Shown here piece by piece: positions 35,635 through 43,056 of a DNA stretch of 58,504 nt; position 1 is the stretch's first letter, and each line of letters starts with the position of its first letter. Under the pieces are notes generated by a model. That model saw only the letters and a list, made by a program, of their open reading frames with translations, was not told where the DNA came from and ran no database searches. Position numbers and translations under genes: made by a program. The DNA is from Pseudomonadota bacterium (GTDB lineage: Bacteria; Pseudomonadota; Alphaproteobacteria; SHVZ01): positions 1 through 58,504 of the forward strand of contig JACQAG010000041.1 of the NCBI GenBank assembly GCA_016195085.1. The letters are read 5' to 3'.

Positions 35635-36404
35635 CAGGCGACACCCGCGTCCTGGCCGAGATAGGCCTCGATCACCCGTTTGTCGCGTTGGATCACCCTG
35701 GGCGGGCCATGGGCGATGAGTCGGCCCAGATCCAGCACCATGATCTCATCGGCGACATCCATCACCAGCGACATGTTGTGCTCGACCACCAAGATGGTGA
35801 TGCCGCTGTCGCGGATGGCCCTGAGCAAGGTGGCGAGCTCGGCGGTCTCGCCGTCATTGAGCCCGGCCGCCGGCTCGTCCAGCAGCAGGAGGCGGGGCCC
35901 GGCCATCAGCGCGCGGCAGACCTCCACCAGCTTTTGCGCGCCCATGGGCAGGCTGGTTGCGGCGATGTCGGCGAATTCCCAGAGCCCCACCAGCTCGAGG
36001 AGATCCCGGGCGCGCGCCATCAGCCGCCCCTCCTCCCCGGCGCCGAGCCAGAGCATCTGCCGCAAGGGATGAGCTTGGACATGGCGATGCGCGCCGACCA
36101 GCACGTTCTCGAGCGCGGTCATGCCCGGGAAAACGCGCGCGGTCTGAAAGGTTCGGAGCAGGCCAAGATTCGCGATCGCGTTGGGGCTGAGGCCTGCCAG
36201 CGGTGTTCCATAGAGACGGATCTCGCCGGCATCGAGGTGGAAGAGATTGGTCGCGAGGTTGAACAGCGTGGTCTTACCTGCCCCGTTCGGTCCAATCAGC
36301 GCCACCAGGCTGCCGTCGGGCACGGTGAACGACACGCCATCGACGGCGGCAACACCGCCGAAGGCTTTGGCGATCCCCTTCGCCTCGAGTGCCGGCGCGC
36401 TCAC
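35634..36404 (-). CDS. Branched-chain-type ABC transporter ATP-binding protein (LivG-like)
   Basis: The 256-residue ATPase has Walker A GPNGAGKTT, LRTFQTARVFPGMTALENVLVG with the Q-loop, a degenerate signature (SLPMGAQKLVEVCRALM), Walker B LLLLDEPAAGLN and the LivG-specific C-terminal VIEAYLG. A GTG start at 36404 overlaps the permease stop (GTGA), so translation is coupled. It partners with the downstream LivF-like protein. Confidence 0.9.
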   Translation of the reverse strand: MSAPALEAKGIAKAFGGVAAVDGVSFTVPDGSLVALIGPNGAGKTTLFNLATNLFHLDAGEIRLYGTPLAGLSPNAIANLGLLRTFQTARVFPGMTALENVLVGAHRHVQAHPLRQMLWLGAGEEGRLMARARDLLELVGLWEFADIAATSLPMGAQKLVEVCRALMAGPRLLLLDEPAAGLNDGETAELATLLRAIRDSGITILVVEHNMSLVMDVADEIMVLDLGRLIAHGPPRVIQRDKRVIEAYLGQDAGVA

Positions 36405-38305
36405 GGCGTCTCTTCCCGGATTTGCGGCTGGGCCAAGGCGAGCGGCCGCTTTCGGCGGGAGGCGACCAGCGCTGCCAAGCCGCCGATGAGTCCGGACGGC
36501 AGATATTGGAAGGCGAGCACCAGGATGGCGCCTTCGGCCAAGGTCTTGTAGAGGGCGAGCGGCTGGAACAAGGTCGGGAGCAGCGTGATCAAGGCCGCAC
36601 CGGCGAACCCGCCGACCAGGGTCGCCTCGCCGCCCAGCACCAGCATGGCGATCATCTCGAAGGAGCGGGGCGTGCTCACCATTTCCGGCGACAGGAAATG
36701 GAAGTCGAACGCATAGAGGCTGCCGGAGAGCGAGGCGAGTGCCGCGCCGACGGCGAAGGCGGCGATCTTGTGGCGGGGCACGTCGATGCCGAGGGCCGCG
36801 GCGGCGGTCTGGTCGGCCCGGAGCGCCTGGAGCGCCCGCCCGAAGCCCGAGCGCATGGTGCCGGTGAGTGTCACGACGAGCGCGACGACGATGGCGAGCA
36901 CCAGGTAGTACATCGCCAAGGGCGAGCCGAAGTCGAACGGACCCACGGCGAAGGCGGGAATGCCGACGAGGCCGGAGGGCCCGCCGGTCAAATCGGTCAA
37001 GCCGACGGTGAGCGAGTCGATGAGGAGACCGAAGGTGAGCGTGGCCAACGCCAGATAAGCGCCGCGGAGCCGCATGGTCACCACCGACAGCAGGAGTGCC
37101 GCGGCGAGCGAGAGGAGGATGCCGGCGGCAATGCCGAGAAGCGGCGGAACGCCGTAGGTGGTCGCCAGGATCGCAGCCGTATAGCCGCCGATCGCCATGA
37201 AGCCGGATTGGCCGAGGCTCACCTGCCCGGCATAGCCCATGAGCACGTCGAGGCCGATAACGGCGACGAAGAGGATGAGCGTGATGGTGAGCGAGCTCAA
37301 CAATCCGCCATCCTCGACCACGATGGGAAAGAGCACCAGCGCCAGCACCACGCTGAGGCCCGTCAGCGCCGCTCCCAGCCCGCGGAAGCGGACGATCGCC
37401 CGGTGCACGCGGGCTTCCTCGCGCACATCGTGGCGGCGGGCGACCGACGGCATGAACAAGCCCTGGGGCCGCCACAGGAGGACGACGAGGAGGAGGCCCA
37501 AGGCAAGCGCGTTGGCAAACAGCGAGGAGACATAGCCGGCGGCGAGCTGCTCGGCCACGCCGAGGAAGAGGCCGCCGGCGATGGCACCGGGAAACGAGCT
37601 CATGCCGCCGATGGCGACGGCGATAAAGCCGGCATTGGTGAAGAACCGGCCGCTGTCGAACTGCAAGGACATGATCGGCGCCACGGCGCTGCCGCCCAAG
37701 CCGCCGATGAACGCCGTCAAGGCGAAGCTGAGCAGGGTAAGCCCTCGCACATCGACGCCGACGAGGCGTGCGGCCAGAGGATTCTCGGCGCAGGCGATGA
37801 GCGCCTTGCCGGTTGCGGTGCGTGCGATGAGATACCAGGCGGCAAGGATGATCAGCCCCGAGATCCCGGCAATCCACAGCCCTTGGGAGGGAATGCGCAC
37901 GCCCAAGAGCGCCACCGGCGCTTCGCCCGAGAAGGGCGGCACCGCATAGGGCTGGCTCCCCCAGACCAGCATGACGGCCCCTTCGATGGCGGTCAGCAGC
38001 CCCGCGGTCAGCATGAGCATGCTGCTGTTCGGGAGCCGCGCCAGCGCCGGAACGAAGGTGGCAGCCCCGATGGCAAGCCCGACGATGGTCGTGCCCGCCA
38101 CCGCGGCCAGCACCGCCAGCGGCGCCGGCCAGCCGAAGCTCTCCTCGAAGGAATAGAGGAAGAGCGCGCCCAAAATGCAGAAGCCGCCCTGGGCCAGATT
38201 GATGATGCCGGTCACCCGGAAGACCAGCGACAATCCCAGGGCGATCACCGCGAACACGCTGCCCTGCACCAGTCCGCCGATGACGATCTGCGCGAGGTAG
38301 GTCAT
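36401..38305 (-). CDS. Fused LivH-LivM branched-chain-type ABC permease
   Basis: This 634-residue protein contains both permease domains of a liv transporter in one chain. Residues 1 to about 287 are LivH-like (GGLVQGSVFAVIALGLSLVF, ENPLAARLVGVDVRG, LLWRPQGLF). About 310-625 are LivM-like (VLMGYAGQVSLGQSGFMAIGGY, LRADQTAAAALGIDVPRHK). A charged linker (SVARRHDVREEARVHRAIVR) joins them. The fusion should replace the usual LivH/LivM heterodimer. It lies between the binding-protein gene and the two ATPase genes of the same minus-strand operon. Confidence 0.92.
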   Translation of the reverse strand: MTYLAQIVIGGLVQGSVFAVIALGLSLVFRVTGIINLAQGGFCILGALFLYSFEESFGWPAPLAVLAAVAGTTIVGLAIGAATFVPALARLPNSSMLMLTAGLLTAIEGAVMLVWGSQPYAVPPFSGEAPVALLGVRIPSQGLWIAGISGLIILAAWYLIARTATGKALIACAENPLAARLVGVDVRGLTLLSFALTAFIGGLGGSAVAPIMSLQFDSGRFFTNAGFIAVAIGGMSSFPGAIAGGLFLGVAEQLAAGYVSSLFANALALGLLLVVLLWRPQGLFMPSVARRHDVREEARVHRAIVRFRGLGAALTGLSVVLALVLFPIVVEDGGLLSSLTITLILFVAVIGLDVLMGYAGQVSLGQSGFMAIGGYTAAILATTYGVPPLLGIAAGILLSLAAALLLSVVTMRLRGAYLALATLTFGLLIDSLTVGLTDLTGGPSGLVGIPAFAVGPFDFGSPLAMYYLVLAIVVALVVTLTGTMRSGFGRALQALRADQTAAAALGIDVPRHKIAAFAVGAALASLSGSLYAFDFHFLSPEMVSTPRSFEMIAMLVLGGEATLVGGFAGAALITLLPTLFQPLALYKTLAEGAILVLAFQYLPSGLIGGLAALVASRRKRPLALAQPQIREETP

Positions 38306-38325
38306 CGTGGGCCGCTATCTCTTGC

Positions 38326-38437
38326 ACCCTCTCCCTTCGGGAGAGGGTCGGGGTGAGGGGAGGCATGTCCGGCTGCACCCTGTCTGCGAGTGATGCTTCC
38401 CCTCACCCCAGCCCTCTCCCGGTGGGAGAGGGGGGAA
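38326..38437. repeat. Double-hairpin intergenic element (copy 4)
   Basis: CACCCTCTCCCTTCGGGAGAGGGTCGGGGTGAGGGG forms the left hairpin, and CCCCTCACCCCAGCCCTCTCCCGGTGGGAGAGGGG forms the right one. The element lies inside the second liv operon, between the binding-protein gene and the fused permease gene. There it could moderate read-through or protect the upstream message. Confidence 0.75.
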
Positions 38438-38461
38438 GACAGGAGAGCCGGAGTGAGCGCC

Positions 38462-39658
38462 TCACTTCTGCAAGGGCGCGCCGGCGGGCTCGCTCACGGG
38501 GATCCAGTTCTGCTTCGCCGGATCCCAGAGGGTCACCACCGCGTCCTCGACGTCGAGCCCGCGCTGCGCCACGCGCTCGAAATCATAGACGCCGTTGATC
38601 CCGGCATAACCCTTGAGGTGCAGGAGATGGTCGCGAAGCTGCACCGCGGTTGCCGTCGGGCCGACCTTGCGCAAGGCGTCCACGATGATCATGGTCGGAT
38701 CCCAACCATGGGCCGAGGCGACGTCCGGCTTGGTGTTGGCGCCGTTGAAGGCGGCATCGAATTTTTCCTGCGCGGCGATCTCGCCTGGCGAGCGCTTGAC
38801 GGTGGAGCCGTGGGTCACCCACTTCGCCGCCGGAATAAAGAGCTGCTTCGGCAGGAAGGCGGCGTATTGGGTCATCTGCGCATGGGTCATGTTGCCGTCG
38901 GTGGTTCCGACCGGCACCTCGAGCCCGGCCTGGACGATGCCCTTGAAGATGGTGGCGATCGGCGCGCCGGTGCTCCAGGCGATGAAGGCTTGGGGCTGGG
39001 CTGCCTTGACGTTCTCGATCTGCGCCGAAACCGACACGTCGCCGGGATTGAAATGCTCGCGGGTAACGAGCTGCACGGCGCGGTTCTCCTCCAGCTTGGA
39101 GGCGATCTCGATGCCCTTTTCGGCATCCTGTCCGCTCGCATCCGTGCTGGTCATGATCGCGATCTTGGTCCAGCCGCGCATGCGGAAATAGCGGATGAGG
39201 GCACGGGCGAGATCGTGAGTGGAGACGCTGGAGGTGAACATGTAGCTGCCGTCATTCGGATGCACGCCGGGAGAGAGGCAGTATTGGACCGGGCCGTTCT
39301 GCATCAAGGGCGCCATGGCGTTGCACATCGCCACCAAGGAGGAGCCGATGACCACCGGCGGGCGCTTGGCGATCGCCTGGTTGGCGAGCTGGACGGCGGT
39401 CTGCGGGCTCGACTGATCGTCCTGGAAGACGAGCTTGAGCGGCCGGCCTTGAATGCCGCCGCCATCGTTCACCACCTTCTCCACGAGCTGCATGGAGAGC
39501 TGCTCGGATTTGCCGAGGAAGGAGGCGCCGCCGGTCAAGGGCAAGATGGCGGTGATTTCGAATGGATCGGCGGCGCGCAAGTCCGCCGGGGACAGCAGCA
39601 GCGCCGCACCGGCGCAAAGAACCGGAAATGCCAGGCGTAGACTCATCGGGACCTTCAT
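38462..39658 (-). CDS. Branched-chain-type ABC transporter substrate-binding protein (LivK-like)
   Basis: The 398-residue secreted protein has a signal peptide (ending near LRA-A, residue 29). It has the type I pattern ITAILPLTGGASFLGKSEQLSMQL, LVFQDDQSSPQTAVQLANQAI and HGWDPTMIIVDALRKVG. It is the receptor of the second liv-type system, whose permease and ATPases follow on the minus strand. The ATG at 39658 is chosen because GGGAG precedes it and the signal peptide begins there. An aromatic-acid ligand is plausible from the neighbours but not proven. Confidence 0.9.
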   Translation of the reverse strand: MKVPMSLRLAFPVLCAGAALLLSPADLRAADPFEITAILPLTGGASFLGKSEQLSMQLVEKVVNDGGGIQGRPLKLVFQDDQSSPQTAVQLANQAIAKRPPVVIGSSLVAMCNAMAPLMQNGPVQYCLSPGVHPNDGSYMFTSSVSTHDLARALIRYFRMRGWTKIAIMTSTDASGQDAEKGIEIASKLEENRAVQLVTREHFNPGDVSVSAQIENVKAAQPQAFIAWSTGAPIATIFKGIVQAGLEVPVGTTDGNMTHAQMTQYAAFLPKQLFIPAAKWVTHGSTVKRSPGEIAAQEKFDAAFNGANTKPDVASAHGWDPTMIIVDALRKVGPTATAVQLRDHLLHLKGYAGINGVYDFERVAQRGLDVEDAVVTLWDPAKQNWIPVSEPAGAPLQK

Positions 39659-39699
39659 CGTCGTTCTCCCTGTTGCAGCTCTTCGTTCGTGGGCCTCAC

Positions 39700-40482
39700 T
39701 CAGCCGCTCGTTGCCTGGCGCCTCCACAGCTCCCAGGCGCGATTGATCTGGCCGTCATTGGCGGCAGCCGCCGCGGCCGCCTCCTCCGCGTTGAGGTAGG
39801 TGACCGGTCCCAGCCGGAGCGCCTCGCCCTGCAACTTGGCGTTCATTTCGGTGTAGACCGCGCGGAACACCGCTTGTCTCAGGCTGCCGCCGACCACGGT
39901 CGAGCCATGGCCGCGCATCAAGACGGCGGCATGGGAACCGAGGGATCGGGCAAGCGCGGCGCCGAGCGCTCGGTTGCGGATCAGCATGTCGCTCGCCGGC
40001 CCCGCCGCCTCGCGGATCTCGAAGATGGGAGTGCCGGTCCCGAGGAAGCCGCACATGTGGCAGACAGGGCGCAAGGGCACGCCGCTCACGATGCCGAAGG
40101 GGATGACCGCCGGCGAATGGCTATGCACCACCGCGACCACGTCCGGCCGCAGCCGATAGATCTCGCTGTGGATGAACCGCTCGAGATAGGCGGTGCGGCT
40201 CTCGGAGCCGATCGCCTCGCCGTCCAAACCGAATTCCATGATGTCGGTCTCGCTCACCAGGGCCGGCGCCATGCTGCGCGCCAAGAGGAAGCGCTCGCGG
40301 TCCCGGTCGTGGCGCACGCTCACATGGCCGAATCCGTCGACGACGCCTTGGCGAAAGAGGATATGGTTCGCCGCGACCAGATCCTCGACCAGCCCGGGGG
40401 CGACCGCGGCGACCGCGGGGGACGCAGAGCCGGGTGCGGGTCTGCCGGCTCTTAGCGGCTCGGTGTCTGGCCGGTCGGGCAT
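39700..40482 (-). CDS. Class II aldolase/adducin family protein
   Basis: The 260-residue protein has the metal-binding and catalytic motifs of the family: GFGHVSVRHD, HSHSPAVIPFG (the His-x-His pair) and RGHGSTVVGGSLRQAV (third His). Members are fuculose-phosphate-type aldolases or related decarboxylases. The nearest-looking relatives act in sugar-acid or aromatic-acid degradation, including phthalate-type decarboxylases. It lies 41 bases upstream of the second liv binding-protein gene and may lead that operon. It is divergent from a dihydroxyphthalate-decarboxylase-like gene. Confidence 0.85.
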   Translation of the reverse strand: MPDRPDTEPLRAGRPAPGSASPAVAAVAPGLVEDLVAANHILFRQGVVDGFGHVSVRHDRDRERFLLARSMAPALVSETDIMEFGLDGEAIGSESRTAYLERFIHSEIYRLRPDVVAVVHSHSPAVIPFGIVSGVPLRPVCHMCGFLGTGTPIFEIREAAGPASDMLIRNRALGAALARSLGSHAAVLMRGHGSTVVGGSLRQAVFRAVYTEMNAKLQGEALRLGPVTYLNAEEAAAAAAANDGQINRAWELWRRQATSG

Positions 40483-40607
40483 TGTTTCGCCTTGCGAGGG
40501 TCCGGGACCCCTATAGTCGAGCGAGACTTGCCGGCAATGTACAGAATATTCTCAGTCTGGCTGATCTAACCTTCGCAGTCGGTCCCTTCCAAGGAAGCAT
40601 TCAGGCC

Positions 40608-41600
40608 ATGGCGAAACTCAACCTCTCCGTCGCCGTCGGCGACTACGACAGGACGCGCCCGCTCGTCGACGGCCGGGTGCAGATCGACGGCGTCGATCCC
40701 GTGTTCATGACCTTGACGCCGGAAGAGATCTTCTTTCGCGCCTTTCGCCATGCCGAGTTCGACATCTCGGAGCTGTCGCTGAGCTCGTTCACCGTCAGGA
40801 CCGCGCGCGGGGACAATCCCTATATCGGCATTCCCGCCTTCCCGTCGCGCGCCTTCCGCCACACCGCCATTTGCGTGCGCAAGGACCGCGGCATCGACGC
40901 TCCCGCCGATCTTCGCGGCAAGCGCATCGGCACGCCCGAATACCAGCTGACCGCCTGCGTGTGGGCGCGCGCGCTGCTCGAGGAGGAGTACGGGGTGAAG
41001 GCCTCGGAGATCCACTGGGTCAGGGGCGGCCTCGAGCAGCCCGGCCGCGAGGAGAAGATCCAGATCACGCTCCCGCCGCACATCCGGATCGAGTCGGCGC
41101 CATCCGGCAAGACGCTTTCGGGCATGCTGGAGGCCGGCGAGATCGACGGCATCGTCGCCCCCCGGGCGCCTTCCTGCTTCGAGCGCGGCCATCCTGAAGT
41201 GGGCTGGCTCTTTCCCGATCCGACGGCGACGGCCACCGACTATTATCGGCGCACCGGCATCTTCCCGATCATGCATGTCCTGGGCGTGCGTCGGCAGTTG
41301 GCCGAGCGGCACCCCTGGCTCCCGGCAGCGCTCCTCAAGGCCTTCGAGCAGGCGAAGCTCACCGCGCTTTCGCATCTGACCGACACCTCGGCCACCAAGG
41401 TCACCTTGCCCTTCGTCGAAGAGCAGCTCCGCCGCGCACGTGAGCTGATGGGCAAAGATTTTTGGTCCTACGGCGTGCCGCGCAACCGCGTGGTGCTCGA
41501 TGCCTTCCTCAAGCACCACCACGCCCAGGGCCTCTCGCCCCGGCGCGTGACCATCGAAGAGCTGTTCCATCCCGCCACGCTCGAAGCCCACAAGATCTAA
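40608..41600 (+). CDS. 4,5-dihydroxyphthalate decarboxylase-like protein
   Basis: The 330-residue protein matches the family annotated as 4,5-dihydroxyphthalate decarboxylase, whose fold resembles periplasmic binding proteins: GDYDRTRPLVDGRVQIDGV, DISELSLSSFTV and RGKRIGTPEYQLTACVW. No signal peptide is present, so it is cytoplasmic. The ATG at 40608 gives the usual length and GGAAG lies upstream. The real substrates of most members are untested. Its location beside a class II aldolase-like gene and a liv-type transporter fits an aromatic-acid pathway. Confidence 0.8.
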   Translation: MAKLNLSVAVGDYDRTRPLVDGRVQIDGVDPVFMTLTPEEIFFRAFRHAEFDISELSLSSFTVRTARGDNPYIGIPAFPSRAFRHTAICVRKDRGIDAPADLRGKRIGTPEYQLTACVWARALLEEEYGVKASEIHWVRGGLEQPGREEKIQITLPPHIRIESAPSGKTLSGMLEAGEIDGIVAPRAPSCFERGHPEVGWLFPDPTATATDYYRRTGIFPIMHVLGVRRQLAERHPWLPAALLKAFEQAKLTALSHLTDTSATKVTLPFVEEQLRRARELMGKDFWSYGVPRNRVVLDAFLKHHHAQGLSPRRVTIEELFHPATLEAHKI

Positions 41601-41635
41601 GGCCCCACAAGATCCAAGCCAGGGAAGAGACACCC

Positions 41636-42832
41636 ATGAGCAAGGCCGCGCCTTTGACGAAGCACTCGGCCGCCCACCCGCCGCTCGGGCCGATCAAGAT
41701 CAGGGCCATCCGTTCCGTACCCCTGATCGGCGATACCCCGAAAGGCGGCTGGTCGGCGGAGATCAAGCCGGAGGAATCCATCCACGCGCTGATCGCCGTC
41801 CACACCGACGCCGGCATCACCGGCTTCGGCAGCGTCTATACCGATGGGCGGCTGGTGGCCGCCGGGCTCAAGGTGCTGGAGCGCCACGTTCTCGGCGAGG
41901 ACGCGTTGCAGCCGGAACGCGTCACCGAAAAGCTCAATCAGAATTCCTTCTGGATGGGCCGCGGCGGCACGCTGACCCACGTCATCAGCGGCATCGACAT
42001 CGCGCTCTGGGACATTCTGGGCAAGGCCACCGGGCTTTCGATCAGCCGGCTCCTGGGTGGGCGCCACCGGGAGCGGGTGCAGCCCTATTGCTCGCTCCTC
42101 ATGGAGGAGCCGAAGGGGATGCACAAGCTCATCAGCGAATATCGCAAGAAGGGTTTCACCGCCTTCAAGATCGGTTGGGGGCCGTTCGGCCGCCGCGGCG
42201 ACCCGAAGCTCGATCGCGCCATCGTCAAGGCGGCCCGCGATGCTGCCGGCGAGACCGCGAAGCTCTTCGTCGATCCCGGCGGCAGCGATGCCTATTGGCC
42301 GAACGGTCTGAAATGGGCGCTCCGCACCGCCGAAATGCTGCAGGAATTCGAGATCGGCTGGTTCGAGGAGGCGCTCAGGCCGGATGCCATCGATGATTTC
42401 TGCGAGCTCCGACGCCAGAGCCCGGTGCCGATCGCCGGCGGCGAGGTCTTGACCCGACGCCAGAGCTTCATCCCGTGGCTCGTTCGCGGCGCCTTCGACA
42501 TCGTGCAGCCCGACGTGACCAAGGTCGGCGGCATCAGCGAGCAGCGGCGCATCGCCTGGATGGCCTACGATTTCGGCGTCAAATATATCGGCCATGGCTG
42601 GAACACCGCGCTCGGGCTCGCTGCCGATCTGCAGATGGCGACGGCCTTCCCCGAGACCGATCTGGTGGAGTTCATCGGCGGCAGCCCCTATCTCGATGGA
42701 ATCACCGAGGAGCCGTTCAAGCTCGACCGCGAGGGCTACCTCACGATCCCGGACGAGCCCGGCCTCGGCGTCGCCCTCTCCCCAGGCAAGCTGAAGCGCT
42801 ACACGGCGAATCCGGCGGCACTGTTCGGGTAA
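41636..42832 (+). CDS. Enolase-superfamily enzyme (mandelate racemase/muconate lactonizing type)
   Basis: The 398-residue protein has the two-domain enolase-superfamily layout. Metal ligands are Asp213 (VDPGG), Glu244 (WFEEAL) and Glu270 (GGEV). Lys178 (FKIGWG) and the Asp293/His320 pair (QPDVTK; GHGWNT) are the acid-base residues of the mandelate racemase subgroup, which includes acid-sugar dehydratases. AGGGAAG precedes the ATG. It follows the decarboxylase-like gene by 35 bases in the same direction. Dehydration or racemisation of a carboxylic acid is expected. Confidence 0.88.
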   Translation: MSKAAPLTKHSAAHPPLGPIKIRAIRSVPLIGDTPKGGWSAEIKPEESIHALIAVHTDAGITGFGSVYTDGRLVAAGLKVLERHVLGEDALQPERVTEKLNQNSFWMGRGGTLTHVISGIDIALWDILGKATGLSISRLLGGRHRERVQPYCSLLMEEPKGMHKLISEYRKKGFTAFKIGWGPFGRRGDPKLDRAIVKAARDAAGETAKLFVDPGGSDAYWPNGLKWALRTAEMLQEFEIGWFEEALRPDAIDDFCELRRQSPVPIAGGEVLTRRQSFIPWLVRGAFDIVQPDVTKVGGISEQRRIAWMAYDFGVKYIGHGWNTALGLAADLQMATAFPETDLVEFIGGSPYLDGITEEPFKLDREGYLTIPDEPGLGVALSPGKLKRYTANPAALFG

Positions 42833-42842
42833 CCGACGAAGG

Positions 42843-42945
42843 CCCCACCCTAACCCTCCCCCAGCCATGCTGGGGGAGGGAGCTAGAGGCGCGCCGACAG
42901 ACCCCCTCCCCCATGCGCAGCGTGGGGGAGGGTTGGGGTGGGGGC
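42843..42945. repeat. Double-hairpin intergenic element (copy 5)
   Basis: The outer arms CCCCACCCTAACCCTCCCCC and GGGGGAGGGTTGGGGTGGGG bracket two hairpins (CCCCAGCCATGCTGGGG and CCCTCCCCCATGCGCAGCGTGGGGGAGGG). It lies just after the enolase-superfamily gene and before the remnant of a YHYH-type gene. Confidence 0.75.
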
Positions 42946-42967
42946 TCCTGCCGCCATCTGCTGCACC

Positions 42968-43056
42968 TTACGGAATGGTGTAGCGCTGCAGGGAGATCTG
43001 CTTGCCGTTTGGCAGGGTGACGGTGGCATTCTGATCGGCGAGCGAGGTGGCCGGCC
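42968..43056 (-). pseudogene. 3' remnant of a paralogue of the YHYH-domain gene
   Basis: Read on the minus strand, the sequence translates to a 28-residue tail ending NATVTLPNGKQISLQRYTIP and a TAA. The tail is closely similar to the end of the adjacent YHYH protein (TATLTLPNGKQIALTRFTFF). It directly abuts that gene's stop codon and is out of frame with it. It is best explained as what remains of a tandem duplicate after deletion. No start or upstream part is present. Confidence 0.7.

Noticed and set aside
36389-38356. 655-codon plus-strand open frame opposite the fused permease gene
   Set aside because: The composition (Gly, Glu, Arg, Asp, Gln runs) is what an antisense reading of membrane-protein codons gives, and the minus strand has the LivH and LivM motifs.
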